Source: Pseudomonadota bacterium
Lineage (GTDB): Bacteria > Pseudomonadota > Gammaproteobacteria > Burkholderiales > Nitrosomonadaceae
Assembly (NCBI GenBank): GCA_018240285.1
Contig: JAFEGA010000016.1
Span: 1 to 52,748 of the forward strand
DNA length: 52,748 bases
Direction of reading: 5' to 3'
Shown here piece after piece: positions 42,964 to 52,748 of this stretch. Each line of letters starts with the position of its first letter. Within the stretch, counting starts at the first letter, position 1. The notes under the pieces were generated by a model, which saw nothing but the letters and a program-made list of their open reading frames with translations, did no database searches and was not told the DNA's origin. The position numbers were made by a program, and so were the translations under genes.

Positions 42964-43654
42964 GCGTGGAATGTTCTTGCGAAGCTATGGCACTTGCGGC
43001 ATCTGCGTGGTCGTAACGGGTTATCGTCGTACACACCAATTCTCCCAGCCGTTTTAAGTGCAATGTGCCCATTTCCGGATAAAAACGTTCGGCATCGGGG
43101 CTGCCGAGAACGAGCAAACCGATGGTTTGTGCGGCATTTAACGGAATCATTGCGAATGAGTGTAAATGCTCGGCACCTTCACCAAACCATTGCCGGATTT
43201 CGTCCGCGATATGATTACCGCAATACGGCTGCGGTAAACTCTCCGCAATCGTGCGCACATCGTCGCTGACCCGCGTGAATTCCGCGTGCGATCGGGTAGT
43301 GCTGGAAATATTCCACAGGCGCAGCGCCACCAGCGGAACGGCAAAATCTTCCTTCAAACTGAAGTACAACGCATTAAAAAGCTCATCCAGATTGGAAACG
43401 GCTAGCAGCGCAATCGCCAGCCGGTGCATTTTCTCACTAATGGCATCGTTTTCTTCACCAAAGCTGATCAACTCCAGCAATTTATCCTGCAGCACGCGAT
43501 TTCTTTCCCGCAATGAAATGACTTGCCGTTCATTCAACGAAATGACTTTGTCATCCTGCGGATGGAAAATTTGAATATCCGCCAGCAAATCAGCATATTC
43601 GTTGAAGAATTGCGGATGCTCCTGTAAAAATTGCGCGACCTCTTCCGGTTTCAT
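42947..43654 (-). CDS. DUF484 family protein
   Basis: This encodes a 235-residue cytoplasmic protein. The DUF484 start (EEVAQFLQEHPQFFNEYADL) and the coiled-coil-like segment (LNERQVISLRERNRVLQDKL) are clear. A GAF-like domain follows (AVPLVALRLWNIS, then QTIGLLVLGSPDAERFYP). DUF484 proteins, such as YigA, lie next to xerC and dapF in many proteobacteria but have no proven role. It is 17 bases downstream of dapF and overlaps xerC. Confidence 0.9.
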   Translation of the reverse strand: MKPEEVAQFLQEHPQFFNEYADLLADIQIFHPQDDKVISLNERQVISLRERNRVLQDKLLELISFGEENDAISEKMHRLAIALLAVSNLDELFNALYFSLKEDFAVPLVALRLWNISSTTRSHAEFTRVSDDVRTIAESLPQPYCGNHIADEIRQWFGEGAEHLHSFAMIPLNAAQTIGLLVLGSPDAERFYPEMGTLHLKRLGELVCTTITRYDHADAASAIASQEHSTHEQQT

Positions 43655-43671
43655 GATGATTCCTCAATGGT

Positions 43672-44499
43672 TTACAAATTAATTTCACCTTCAAATACCG
43701 TCACTGCGGGACCGGTCATCCAAACCGGCTCATCACCCCCCTGCCAGCTGATCGTCAGTTCACCGCCGCGTGTGCTGACTGTGACTTGATGATCCAGCAA
43801 TCCCAGGCTGATACCCGCAACTACCGCCGCACAGGCGCCTGTTCCGCACGCCAGTGTCTCACCGGCACCACGCTCAAAAACGCGTAACTTGATATGACTG
43901 CGATCAAGCACTTGCAAATAGCCGACATTCACCCGTTTGGGAAAGCGCGGATGCGACTCGATCAGTGCGCCTTCCGTATCGACCGGCGCATTGTCCACAT
44001 CCGGCACAACCCGCACGGCATGCGGATTTCCCATCGACAAAGCACTAATGGTCACCGGTTGAGCTTGCAATTCAAGCTGATAAGTTAACGCACGTTTTTC
44101 AGCAACAAAAGGAATTTCGTCCGGCTCAAAAATGGGTTTTCCCATGTTGACCGTCACATTTCCGTTGATTTCCAATTTTGGCGATATTACGCCGCTGAGT
44201 GTTTCGATGCGAATTTCATTTTTTTGCGTCAAGCCGTGATCGTGCACATAACGGACAAAGCAACGCGCACCGTTGCCGCATTGCTCGACTTCCCCGCCAT
44301 CGGCATTGAAAATACGATAACGGAAATCGGCTTGACCTTCGGCTTTCTCCACCAGCAAAATCTGATCGCAGCCGATGCCGAAATGGCGGTCGGCCAGTTT
44401 GCGGATCTGTTGCTGATCCAGCGTTATAGTTTGATGGATGCCGTCCAGCACAACAAAATCGTTACCCAAGCCTTGCATTTTGGTGAATTTCAGTTTCAT
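43672..44499 (-). CDS. dapF: Diaminopimelate epimerase
   Basis: DapF converts LL- to meso-diaminopimelate in lysine and peptidoglycan synthesis. The 275-residue protein starts [20 protein letters not shown]. Both catalytic cysteines are present, in [11 protein letters not shown] and [13 protein letters not shown]. Length is normal. The gene starts three bases after the GNAT gene's stop, and its own stop is 17 bases before DUF484, so an operon of four to five genes is likely. Confidence 0.96.
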   Translation of the reverse strand: MKLKFTKMQGLGNDFVVLDGIHQTITLDQQQIRKLADRHFGIGCDQILLVEKAEGQADFRYRIFNADGGEVEQCGNGARCFVRYVHDHGLTQKNEIRIETLSGVISPKLEINGNVTVNMGKPIFEPDEIPFVAEKRALTYQLELQAQPVTISALSMGNPHAVRVVPDVDNAPVDTEGALIESHPRFPKRVNVGYLQVLDRSHIKLRVFERGAGETLACGTGACAAVVAGISLGLLDHQVTVSTRGGELTISWQGGDEPVWMTGPAVTVFEGEINL

Positions 44500-44502
44500 A
44501 GA

Positions 44503-45021
44503 TTAATCCGCCACGCGGTTTAATTTTTCCAGCGTCATCAAATAATCATTCATAACAAAACCATTGCCAATGTCGACAATACTATCACCTGTAATGACAA
44601 ATCCATAATGCCGGTAGGCCGAAATCGCACTGCGATTATTTTTGTTGACGGTCAGAATCAACGATTGCAGATGATTCTCCCGCAGGATTTGAAGCACATC
44701 CGCAACCAGTAAAGCGCCATAACCTTTACGATGATGATCAGGGTGAATATATAGTTTATCTATTTTAAGCTCACCCGGATTGTGTGTCCGCATACAACAT
44801 GAAAAACCGATAATTGTGTTATTCAAAGTCAGCTTACGCCACCAAATATCCGGGTTCAGCAACTGCTGTTCGATCAATTCCGGTTGGTAACGCTGCCGCA
44901 ACATATAATCGATTTGTGCTGCCGAAATAATATTGACATAGTGATGCCACCAGATCGTCGCGGCTAATGTTGAAATGGTTTTGGCATCGGGTGACGCCAC
45001 AGGCAAAATGCTGGGTTGCAT
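44503..45021 (-). CDS. GNAT-family N-acetyltransferase
   Basis: This encodes a ~172-residue acetyl-CoA-dependent acetyltransferase. The acetyl-CoA pyrophosphate loop is HPDHHRKGYGALLV. Motif B contains NKNNRSAISAYRHYGFVITG. The substrate is unknown. I choose the ATG at 45021 (MQPSILPVAS); a GTG at 45036 is possible, and neither has a strong ribosome binding site. It directly precedes dapF. Confidence 0.82.
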   Translation of the reverse strand: MQPSILPVASPDAKTISTLAATIWWHHYVNIISAAQIDYMLRQRYQPELIEQQLLNPDIWWRKLTLNNTIIGFSCCMRTHNPGELKIDKLYIHPDHHRKGYGALLVADVLQILRENHLQSLILTVNKNNRSAISAYRHYGFVITGDSIVDIGNGFVMNDYLMTLEKLNRVAD

Positions 45022-45267
45022 ATCAACTAGCGGCACAAAGTGAGAATGGCGGCAAGCACCGGTGCAAATTACCGGTACTATTTTTTTCGATCATTAAATC
45101 CCTTTATTTGATTCCAGCCATCCGTGCACATAGATATTGAGAAGCGCATGAAGTCTTTATTGTATTACGCGGATGCATTGATGCCGCATGATTTTAAGCA
45201 TACAAAGTGCATTCGCTGCAAAGTAACGAGCGCGATGTGTGTTCGATACCACAGTACTACACGGATT

Positions 45268-46504
45268 TCATGAGGAACGCAGGTTGGCGCGCGTGCGCCG
45301 TTTCTTCATCCAGATCATAACGCCGGTGACGGACAGCAAGGCGATAACGAAGCCTGCGATACACACAAAAATGCGATAAGGCAGGCCGAAAACATTGGCC
45401 ATATGCAAGGCATAGAGCCAGTTGGTGACGGTATTGCCGGCATATTGACCGCTCGGTAACAGCAGCAATTTGAGTTCACCGCTATTGGCATCGAAAAATA
45501 TCCGGGTCACGCCTTGCTTGTCTTGAATATCGCGCGAACTTCGCACGATGTAACTGTAAATACCGCGCTCGCGATCCAAGCGTAGCGCAACTACTTGCAA
45601 AATGGTGAAATCGTGAAGAATTGCCTGCTCTTTCATCAGTTGTTCGCCAATTGCCTGCGCCTGCCGCCAATTCAAATTTGGTTCTTGTACCGGCTCACTC
45701 AACTTAGGCAATTCCGTCGACGGCACTTTGTAATCGAACATCGCACGTGTGGTCCAAGCATAAACCGTATCGCCTAGATTCATATACACACTGGACTAGG
45801 CGAAAATAAACAAGACCAGCCAAAACCATAAACCGCTGGCGCGGTGCAGGTCAAAATTAAGTTTATAGCCACTTGAATTCAATCGGACTTTCCAGGCCGG
45901 TTGCCAGCGCTGCCACCAGTTGCGGTTTACTGCTTCCCGGGAAGTATCTATCGAAGATATACGGGTTTTGCGTTGTTGCGGCCATGTGAGGTAAAACCCG
46001 GCGAAACAATCGATAGTCCAGATCAACGCGCAAATTCCCAGCACCCGCATACCGGCACTATCAAGCGCCAAGTTGTAATGCAGTTTGTAGATAAACGGCA
46101 TGAAGTTGATCATACCTTTCGAAATTGCACCGAATTGGCGGCGGCCCAGTTCTTCTCCGCTATAGGGATCAACGATCATCTGATCGAAATCCAGTTTGTT
46201 TGATTGCTCCTTACCACCCGGACGTGGCCCCATAATCACCAATGTTGCTTTTTGATTGGCCTCCATCAACACTGCGTTGACCCGGCCGTTGGGAGCCCGC
46301 TGCTGCGCCAACTCCGCCAGCGTCGCCGGATCGAGTTTATCGGGCAATATTTGCTTGGGATAAAGCTGCGGATTGAGCATGCGTTCCAGCTCCGGATAGA
46401 ACGCCAAACGCCAATAAACTGCCAGTTACCACCACAATAATCAGAAAGGCAGCCATGACAAGTCCTGCCCAGCGATGCAACAGGACCCAATGTTGACGCG
46501 TCAT
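45268..46504 (-). pseudogene. PepSY-type membrane reductase, broken by a frameshift and an amber codon
   Basis: The original protein had about 410 residues and resembled PepSY-TM iron-uptake reductases that release iron from siderophores. It starts MTRQHWVLLHRWAGLVMAAF at 46504. A perfect 7-bp tandem duplication (ACGCCAA twice, 46401-46414 on the plus strand) shifts the frame after LLAF; with one copy the frame runs on (FYPELERML). A second lesion is TAG at 45796-45798 where a Trp codon is expected (LFIFA-stop-SSVYMNL). The C-terminal spans and basic end (IWMKKRRTRANLR) remain. The downstream TonB receptor remnant and fecIR support an iron-uptake origin. Confidence 0.85.
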
Positions 46505-46547
46505 CGTGTCTCTTTTTTAGTGTGTTTTACGCCAATCGATAATTTTC

Positions 46548-46940
46548 TCAGTACTCCAGACGCATCGACCCCATAACGGTCAAGGGAGCCCCCGGGTAAA
46601 CGCCAAGCCGCGGAGCGAGTTAAAGGGCCTGTTGTATCCCATTGCGTGCGATTAAAATCATAGAAACCGGCTTGCTGCTCCAGTGAGTAATAAGGTGTTG
46701 CAAGCGGTCTTTTAGTGGTGAGAGCACCATACCGCCCGGTTCGATGCGCCCGAAAAGAATTGAAGCGGGTCCTTTAAGTACTTCAATGGATTGCAGGTTG
46801 GTAGTATCAAAAGCAGCCGGAAAATTGGCGTTGCCGCCGTTGGCAACCAGACCGTTACGGTAATTCCGGCCGCTCCTGAATCCACGGATATTGAACCCCT
46901 TGTCATTGCCCAATGTGGGAGTTGCATACACACACCCATG
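46548..46940 (-). pseudogene. TonB-dependent siderophore receptor, remnant
   Basis: Part of the plug domain survives (FNIRGFRSGRNYRNGLVAN, then LQSIEVLKGPASILFGRIEP). After GGM the frame is lost; the shifted frame reads KRPLATPYYSLEQQAGFYDF and TQWDTTGPL, the expected start of the barrel. Next comes the typical receptor C-terminus (PGAPLTVMGSMRLEY, stop at 46548-46550), so most of the ~400-residue barrel is deleted. The N-terminal signal peptide and TonB box are also missing. It cannot function. Confidence 0.85.
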
Positions 46941-47144
46941 ACACGCGAGCTGAAAATCCGGGTAGCCCTAATGGCAATTTTTCAACATAATTTTTTCCAG
47001 TGAATCGATTCCGGAAGAAAAAAACATCCATCATGCCGCATGAATGCGGCGAGATGGATGTGAAGGGAGGGATGAGGGATGATGATTGATCTGCTAGGAA
47101 GCGGTATTGATACTATCTGATGAAATCATTGTTTATTTTGCAAC

Positions 47145-48062
47145 TCATGATTGCGAATCGATCCAAACGAACCATTGGCTATGTTGTTTGATACGGATGG
47201 GAAGCGCATTTTGCAGAATACTCAGCGCTGCTTCCGGGTTGTCAGCCGGGAGAACACCGGTGAAACGAAGTTGTCCGGCCTCCTCGTTAATTTTCAGAAA
47301 ACCTTCGCGGTAACGCGCAAGATCGCTGATGACTTGACTCAATGGCGCATCCTGATAAACCAGACGAGCATCTACCCAGCTAGCGGCAAACGTTGTACTT
47401 GCTTCCGGCTGATGCAAGCGTTGGCTATCCAAGCGGATGCTCTGCCCTGCTTGTAAAGTAATCGATTCACCGGGGCGGGCACGGCTGGTGACGGCCACCT
47501 GGGATTCAATCACATTGACGATACTGTCATGACGTTTTTGCTCAACGATATAGCGCGTACCTAATGCTTTTGCCTGACCATCGCGGTTTTCAACAACGAA
47601 TGGCCGCGGTGTTTGCATTGAATCCGGAGCGACTTCTGTCAGCAGGCGGCCTCGTTGCAGGATGATGCGGCGTTGCTGTTGATCGAAAGCAATGTCCGCT
47701 GCATTATCGCTATTGAGCGTGATCCGGCTGCCGTCCGCCAGAGTTATGCGGCGCACTTCACCAATTCCGGTGCGTTCGTCGGCTAACCACTCGGCCAGCG
47801 GTAAACCGTATAACCTGGCGAGCAGTAACGCAATACCTACAAATGACTTGATTCCCGCATAAGACTGCCGCTTCCGGGGTATAACGCTTTGCCAGAGGTT
47901 GCTGACCTGTTCAAAGGCGATTGGGTGGCGCGGATCTTGCGCCAGCCATGCTTCAAAATCAGCACGCTGCTCATTACTGACTTGATTATCAGATAGATAG
48001 ATTGCCCATTTGGCAGCCTGCTCGCTGAGTGAAGAAATATCTGAATCGGCTGTTTTAGGCAT
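47145..48062 (-). CDS. fecR: FecR-type anti-sigma / sigma regulator
   Basis: FecR-like proteins relay a signal from a TonB receptor to an ECF sigma factor. The 305-residue protein has a cytoplasmic N-terminal domain with the DUF4880 pattern (AAKWAIYLSDNQVSNEQRAD, then FEAWLAQDPRHPIAF). One membrane helix follows (SFVGIALLLARLYGL). The FecR domain (ITLADGSRITLNSDNAADIA, RGRLLTEV) and a C-terminal secretin/STN-like part come last. The frame is intact, but its receptor (46548-46940) is dead. Its start overlaps the sigma gene stop by eight bases. Confidence 0.88.
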   Translation of the reverse strand: MPKTADSDISSLSEQAAKWAIYLSDNQVSNEQRADFEAWLAQDPRHPIAFEQVSNLWQSVIPRKRQSYAGIKSFVGIALLLARLYGLPLAEWLADERTGIGEVRRITLADGSRITLNSDNAADIAFDQQQRRIILQRGRLLTEVAPDSMQTPRPFVVENRDGQAKALGTRYIVEQKRHDSIVNVIESQVAVTSRARPGESITLQAGQSIRLDSQRLHQPEASTTFAASWVDARLVYQDAPLSQVISDLARYREGFLKINEEAGQLRFTGVLPADNPEAALSILQNALPIRIKQHSQWFVWIDSQS

Positions 48063-48525
48063 GCAAGTCGGCCTTAATCCGGTAAAAACGCTGATGACAA
48101 TACGCTAGAGCCTTGACAAGATATTGCTTGACCCGGCTTTCGGATACATGCATCACCTGTGCAATTTCGGCGTATGTCATGCCATCTACACGTGCCATCA
48201 TAAATGCTTGCCGTGATCGTTCGTCGAGTTCCTCTATCAGCATCAGCAAGGTGCGTTCCAGCAATTGCCGGATGGCAGCAACATGAGCCACATCCCGGCA
48301 GGATTGATCAGCAATTAACGCCGACATGCTGAGCAGAGTTTCCTCTTCAACTTTATGCCTGCGATTTAATTTGATCATCAACCGGTTAGCGGTTATCAGC
48401 AAGTAAGCGCGCGGCTCTCGCAGACTAGGTATTTCTGGCAACGGCATCAGCCGGATGAAAGTATCATGTGAGAGATCGGCGGCATGATGCGAGCAAGCAA
48501 CTTTTTTCTTCAACCATGCGCGCAA
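48055..48525 (-). CDS. fecI: FecI-like ECF sigma factor, start codon unclear
   Basis: ECF sigma factors of this type direct transcription of siderophore receptor genes. Region 2 is visible (ACSHHAADLSHDTFIRLM) and region 4 is complete (GMTYAEIAQVMHVSESRVKQ). The first usable start is the TTG at 48525. The frame stays open and family-like upstream (STKQAAAILNTLIDSLYREH to about 48590) with no ATG, GTG or TTG. Either a CTG is used or the true start has been lost. With the neighbouring dead receptor, decay is likely. Confidence 0.75.
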   Translation of the reverse strand: MRAWLKKKVACSHHAADLSHDTFIRLMPLPEIPSLREPRAYLLITANRLMIKLNRRHKVEEETLLSMSALIADQSCRDVAHVAAIRQLLERTLLMLIEELDERSRQAFMMARVDGMTYAEIAQVMHVSESRVKQYLVKALAYCHQRFYRIKADLHA

Positions 48526-48665
48526 CCAATCATGATGCTCGCGGTATAGGGAATCGATCAGCGTATTTAAAATTGCCGCAGCCTGCTTAGTCGAATACGC
48601 GAGGAAAACTATAAATAACCGGTGCCGGCGCGCTGGTACACAGCAGTTCTTCGAATCAGGAAACT

Positions 48666-49121
48666 TCAGCTTGCACTTGAGTTATTTTCATTCGAGTTTG
48701 GTGCGAGCTTCAGCGGAAGCCGGTCGAATTTGCGGCGCATCGCATTGATGATGTTCAGCAATGCGGGTTGCCCGACAATTCTGGCTTCCAGCTTGCGTTT
48801 GTAAGGAAAATCCATGAAGGAAATGCCGATCAGCATGGTCAATAAGCCCTGCCCCGGCAAAAAAAGCATCAAAAAACCAACAATCAGAAATACAGCACCG
48901 ATCACGTTTTTAACAATATGACCAGCGATACGCAAGACGGGATGATGATCTTTCATCCAGTGGCGCGGAACACGCACATCGAAATAATCATCCGGCAAAC
49001 GAATCAGGATCCAGGGGATTGCGATCAATGAACCGATAAAGCTGATGATCGAAATCACCGTCAATCGGACCAGTACATCGACCGGTATCCATTGCTGGAT
49101 AGTTGCAACGAGATCTTCCAT
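48666..49121 (-). CDS. PGPGW-motif membrane protein
   Basis: This encodes a 151-residue inner-membrane protein with two or three spans. It has the hallmark FLPGQGLLTMLIGISFMDFP between two spans, with AVFLIVGFLMLF before it. This matches the PGPGW (PF09656) family of unknown function; here the motif reads PGQGL. A helix at the N-terminus (LTVISIISFIGSLIAIPWIL) precedes RVPRHWMKDHHPVL. It is a single-gene unit 151 bp downstream of amoC on the same strand. Confidence 0.8.
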   Translation of the reverse strand: MEDLVATIQQWIPVDVLVRLTVISIISFIGSLIAIPWILIRLPDDYFDVRVPRHWMKDHHPVLRIAGHIVKNVIGAVFLIVGFLMLFLPGQGLLTMLIGISFMDFPYKRKLEARIVGQPALLNIINAMRRKFDRLPLKLAPNSNENNSSAS

Positions 49122-49215
49122 GGCGAATGAAACCGGATATATGCGATAAAGTTATTCAAACTTGCGCGAATAACCGTTTGATGGTGAAAAATGAACCGGC
49201 AATTTTTATAAACAA

Positions 49216-49244
49216 CCTGCCGTCCGTGTTAAGCAGACGGCAGG
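49216..49244 (-). terminator. Terminator downstream of amoC
   Basis: CCTGCCGTC pairs perfectly with GACGGCAGG around an 11-base loop. On the minus strand TTGTTTAT follows. It lies 28 bases past the amoC stop. Confidence 0.75.
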
Positions 49245-49271
49245 CCATAGCGATACGCTACAAGGAAAGAA

Positions 49272-50093
<822 letters not shown>

Positions 50094-50130
50094 CTATTAA
50101 ATAATAATGAGTTAGTTAATAGAATTTGGT

Positions 50131-50162
50131 GTTTAACATGGAAAATCATCCTTCCATTAAAC
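50131..50162 (-). other. Hairpin at the predicted 5' end of the amoC transcript
   Basis: On the minus strand GTTTAA-TGGAA pairs with TTCCA-TG-TTAAAC. The fold starts at about the predicted transcription start (near 50162) and ends about 50 bases before the ATG. A 5' stem can stabilise mRNA; amo transcripts are known to be long-lived. Function here is inference. Confidence 0.4.
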
Positions 50163-50168
50163 ACTCCA

Positions 50169-50198
50169 TTAGACAGGTCCTTCCCCAATCAAAGTTCC
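50169..50198 (-). promoter_or_regulatory. Sigma-E-like promoter of amoC
   Basis: On the minus strand GGAACTT (50192-50198) and GTCTAA (50169-50174) are 17 bases apart, matching the RpoE consensus (GGAACTT, about 16, GTCnnA). The predicted leader is about 80 bases. The gap 50082-50452 otherwise holds only the hairpin above and the PHO box. Confidence 0.6.
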
Positions 50199-50370
50199 CA
50201 TCAATTCATGAAGTCCAAAACTCGCATTGCGTAACTTAATTTTTCTTTTATACACACACGCAATGCAATTTGTATTTTAAGAACTAACAATCTGAGTTTC
50301 AAGTAGTTAATTCACCAGCATCACCACCTCGAATCATTGATTTTGTCATCTGCCTGCAAGAAAAATGTAG

Positions 50371-50388
50371 CTGTCATAAAACTGTAAC
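50371..50388 (+). promoter_or_regulatory. PHO box of the porin gene
   Basis: CTGTCAT-AAAA-CTGTAAC is a near-consensus PHO box with half sites 11 bp apart. A TATATA -10 candidate (50397-50402) follows after eight bases and the ATG is 65 bases downstream of the box. Confidence 0.8.
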
Positions 50389-50452
50389 ATTATTTCTATA
50401 TAACGGTTGCCACCTTATAGAACTCACTTTTCAACCCCTGGATCAAGGACAG

Positions 50453-52174
50453 ATGAAAAAATTATTCAGACTCACCCTGGCAACCACAGCGTTAATCAAT
50501 TTAGGTCTCTTATCCAGTGCTTATGCACTCGATTTATATGTAGACACAAAAACCAAGCAAATTTTTGCAGAACCGGGGCCTGGCCGGGTTCATATGGGCA
50601 CCTTCGAAAAATCAGAGAAAAAAGCGGCAAAAGCGGAAGCTCCCCAAAAGGTATTGACTACTCCCGCACAAGCTCCAGTTCAAGAGAGTCAGACAGCGGA
50701 AGCGGAGCATAAACCGGCTGGCGACCGCCTGGTAAGACTGCGGGAAAAAGCTGATAAAGAGCAGCTCAAAAATCAAGTTTCGGTACTCGAAGAGCGGGTC
50801 AAGGAAGTGGAAAAAATACATGGTACATTTGATGATCGCGGCTTGCACTGGGCAACTAAGGATGGAAACTTCTCCGTTTCACTCAATGGACGGATTCAAC
50901 CCGCTGCTCAATACAATTTTATCAATCAGGCAGATCCCGCAACTGGCACCAATACACCGAATGAACTAGATAGCGGCGCCAATATCCGCCGTGCGCGCCT
51001 TGGTGTCGAAGGCACATTTTTCAAAATTTGGGATTACAAATTCGAATACGATTTCAGCCGCGGCAACGGTACGGTCGGTTCTGGCATTACCGATGCTTTC
51101 GTGCGCTTGAATCATACCAATGCACTCTCCTACAAAATCGGTTCTTTCAAGGAACCGTTCAGCTTGGAAGAAGCTGCCAGCAACCGTTTCTTGACGTTTA
51201 TCGAACGTCATATGTCCGTCAATTCCTTCGTGGATAATCCTAATACTTATAAAACCGGTATCGGTCTCAATTATGCCGTGCCGCGCTTCCAGACTGGATT
51301 GGCTTTTCAAACGGAACCTATCGGTGCTTGGTCGGCTGCGGCTACTTCTGTTAACGCCAACGGCAATCAAAACCGCAATAACGGCTCGGGCGATACCGGC
51401 TGGCAAGGTATCGGACGTATATCCGGCAGACCGTGGATGGAAGATGACACTAAATTCCTACATGTCGGTGTCTCTGCTGGACATACGGCGGTCAATACAC
51501 AATACCGCGCGGACGGCACCATGGTCGGTGAAGGCTCGAACGGCGGCGGTGGCGGTATGTCATTCTTTGCCTTCCCCGGCACCAACGTCGATCGCACGAA
51601 CATCCTGAACACTGGCAATTTGAGCAACGGTGCGCTGACCGACCCGAATCACCGCCGCATCACCAGCTATGATCGTTTCGGCGCGGAAGGTTGGTTTGTC
51701 TATGGTCCATTCTCCGCGCAAACCGAGTTTTTGCGCACCAATATCAATGGCACTGGCTATAACGGCGAGCATCTGACCGGCTACTATGGCTTTATCAGTT
51801 ATTTCCTGACCGGTGAATCCAAGGCCTATCACGTCCGGAACGGCGCAGCAAATCGCATCAAACCTAAAAAACCATTTCAATGGAATGGAACAGGCTGGGG
51901 AGCGTGGGAAGTTGCATTCGGTTACGATTTTATCGATATGAATTCCGGTGTCATCAAGGGCGGTCAGGCTGATATGGTCAGAATGGGTCTGAACTGGTAT
52001 CCCCATTCGAATGTTAAATTCCAGACGAATATTGTCCATATGCTCAACATCGATACAGCACAAACGCCTACCACAAATACCAATGGTTACTCAGGTGGCG
52101 CTGGCGCACGTACGCATGGATGGGATAATGGCAGTATCAGCGCATTCCTGACTCAACTCACCGTTGATTTCTAA
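50453..52174 (+). CDS. Phosphate-selective porin, OprO/OprP family
   Basis: This encodes a 573-residue outer-membrane porin for phosphate or polyphosphate. The signal peptide (LTLATTALINLGLLSSAYA) is followed by a charged, Pro/Ala-rich linker and a coiled coil (LREKADKEQLKNQVSVLEER), which may form the trimer or contact peptidoglycan. The barrel begins at DGNFSVSLNGRIQPAAQYNF. Family marks are ANIRRARLGVEGTFFKIWDY and IGSFKEPFSLEEAASNRFLT. It ends with a beta strand finishing in Phe. The PHO box and the pstS gene downstream predict induction by phosphate starvation. Confidence 0.92.
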   Translation: MKKLFRLTLATTALINLGLLSSAYALDLYVDTKTKQIFAEPGPGRVHMGTFEKSEKKAAKAEAPQKVLTTPAQAPVQESQTAEAEHKPAGDRLVRLREKADKEQLKNQVSVLEERVKEVEKIHGTFDDRGLHWATKDGNFSVSLNGRIQPAAQYNFINQADPATGTNTPNELDSGANIRRARLGVEGTFFKIWDYKFEYDFSRGNGTVGSGITDAFVRLNHTNALSYKIGSFKEPFSLEEAASNRFLTFIERHMSVNSFVDNPNTYKTGIGLNYAVPRFQTGLAFQTEPIGAWSAAATSVNANGNQNRNNGSGDTGWQGIGRISGRPWMEDDTKFLHVGVSAGHTAVNTQYRADGTMVGEGSNGGGGGMSFFAFPGTNVDRTNILNTGNLSNGALTDPNHRRITSYDRFGAEGWFVYGPFSAQTEFLRTNINGTGYNGEHLTGYYGFISYFLTGESKAYHVRNGAANRIKPKKPFQWNGTGWGAWEVAFGYDFIDMNSGVIKGGQADMVRMGLNWYPHSNVKFQTNIVHMLNIDTAQTPTTNTNGYSGGAGARTHGWDNGSISAFLTQLTVDF

Positions 52175-52370
52175 AATAATGCGGAATAAGTAAATAGCGG
52201 TATCTATTCCCCGGGGATTCTGGATGATTTCTGAAATTCCCGGTGATTAAATCTTTCCTTATCGTGGCACTGTCATGCATAAAAAACATATCGTATGATT
52301 CGATGCAAAGCAGATCAATTGCTTCGACTACACATGCCGCAGCCATCTCAAACCATTATTGGAGGTTGAA

Positions 52371-52748
52371 ATGTCGCAATCACAGAGCCTTAAATCACTC
52401 GGTGCAGCAATAGTAATAGTATTGAGCGCATCAATTTTCCCCAGCGCTATCGCTAATGCGCAAGCGGTCATTAAAATTGACGGCTCCAGCACGGTGTACC
52501 CGATCACACACAATGCCGCCAGCCAGTTTCAGGTGGAAAGAAAGAACGCGGTCAATATCACAGTGAATGTTTCCGGCAGCGGTGACGGCTTCAAGAAGTT
52601 TTGCCGCGGCGAAATCGATATCGTCAATGCTTCCCGTCCGATCTTAAAAAGTGAGATGAAGGATTGCCAAAAAGCCCATGTGCAATATGTCGAGATACCG
52701 GTCGCATTCGATGCCTTGACGGTGGCAGTCAATCCGGAAAACACCTGG
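52371..52748 (+). CDS. pstS: PstS-like phosphate-binding protein (5' part)
   Basis: The gene runs off the window after 126 codons. A GGAGG site precedes the ATG (MSQSQSLKSLG). The signal peptide (GAAIVIVLSASIFPSAIANA) leads into IKIDGSSTVYPI, the PstS-type phosphate-binding strand, and VSGSGDGFKKFCRGEIDIVN, the second ligand loop. It is the periplasmic receptor of a high-affinity phosphate ABC transporter, and pstCAB are expected to follow. The 196-bp gap after the porin has an imperfect hairpin (52211-52244) and only one clear PHO half site (CTGTCAT, 52270-52276), so read-through from the porin promoter is possible. Confidence 0.88.
   Translation, partial: MSQSQSLKSLGAAIVIVLSASIFPSAIANAQAVIKIDGSSTVYPITHNAASQFQVERKNAVNITVNVSGSGDGFKKFCRGEIDIVNASRPILKSEMKDCQKAHVQYVEIPVAFDALTVAVNPENTW

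Noticed and set aside
52270..52287. Possible PHO box before pstS
   Set aside because: Only the first half site (CTGTCAT) matches; the second, 11 bp on, is A-rich without the motif.

Overview
The window looks like chromosomal DNA of an ammonia-oxidising betaproteobacterium, most probably Nitrosomonas. The main evidence is a stand-alone amoC gene (49272-50081). The dapF-DUF484-xerC-hslVU gene order, several PEP-CTERM exported proteins and a dissolved-inorganic-carbon (DIC) uptake operon fit an autotrophic member of this group. The species cannot be fixed from the sequence alone.

Layout. (1) 1-5183 is the right-hand part of an integrated genetic element: a P4-type tyrosine integrase, an AlpA-like regulator, small unknown genes, a DUF3579 gene and several repeat arrays, inserted at the 3' end of a tRNA-Ser(UGA) gene (5184-5273). 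(2) 5521-13952 is housekeeping and regulation: a hybrid histidine kinase, a Nudix hydrolase, mnmA, a 37-residue membrane peptide behind an FNR-type box, a flavin monooxygenase, nadE and phoB. (3) 14000-19930 is accessory: an IS1595-type remnant, a YdaT-like 53-residue gene, a lipoprotein, a small gene behind a tandem PHO box, two PEP-CTERM proteins with a LuxR-type regulator between them, and a MITE. (4) 19526-23129 holds an NhaC antiporter, a 23S rRNA m5U methyltransferase and small membrane proteins.

(5) 23816-34349 is the most interesting part. Six tightly packed genes encode a NuoM-like subunit, DabA, a NuoL-like DabB, two more NuoM-like subunits and a protein carrying both halves of a beta-carbonic-anhydrase zinc signature. 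A small acidic protein and a SulP transporter without a STAS domain follow. The simplest reading is an enlarged, complex-I-like DIC pump with its own carbonic-anhydrase-like protein, feeding CO2/bicarbonate to autotrophic fixation.

(6) 36450-45021 is housekeeping: nudB, aspS, an FmdB-like protein, a third PEP-CTERM gene, hslUV, xerC, DUF484, dapF and a GNAT acetyltransferase. (7) 45268-48600 is a decaying iron-uptake locus: a PepSY-type reductase broken twice, a TonB receptor with most of its barrel deleted, an intact FecR and a FecI-type sigma factor lacking a normal start. (8) 48666-52748 holds a PGPGW membrane protein, amoC with a sigma-E-like promoter, an OprO/P-type porin behind a PHO box, and the start of pstS, which runs off the window. 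PHO-box-like sites at phoB, at the 65-codon gene and at the porin link three distant parts of the window into one predicted phosphate-starvation response.
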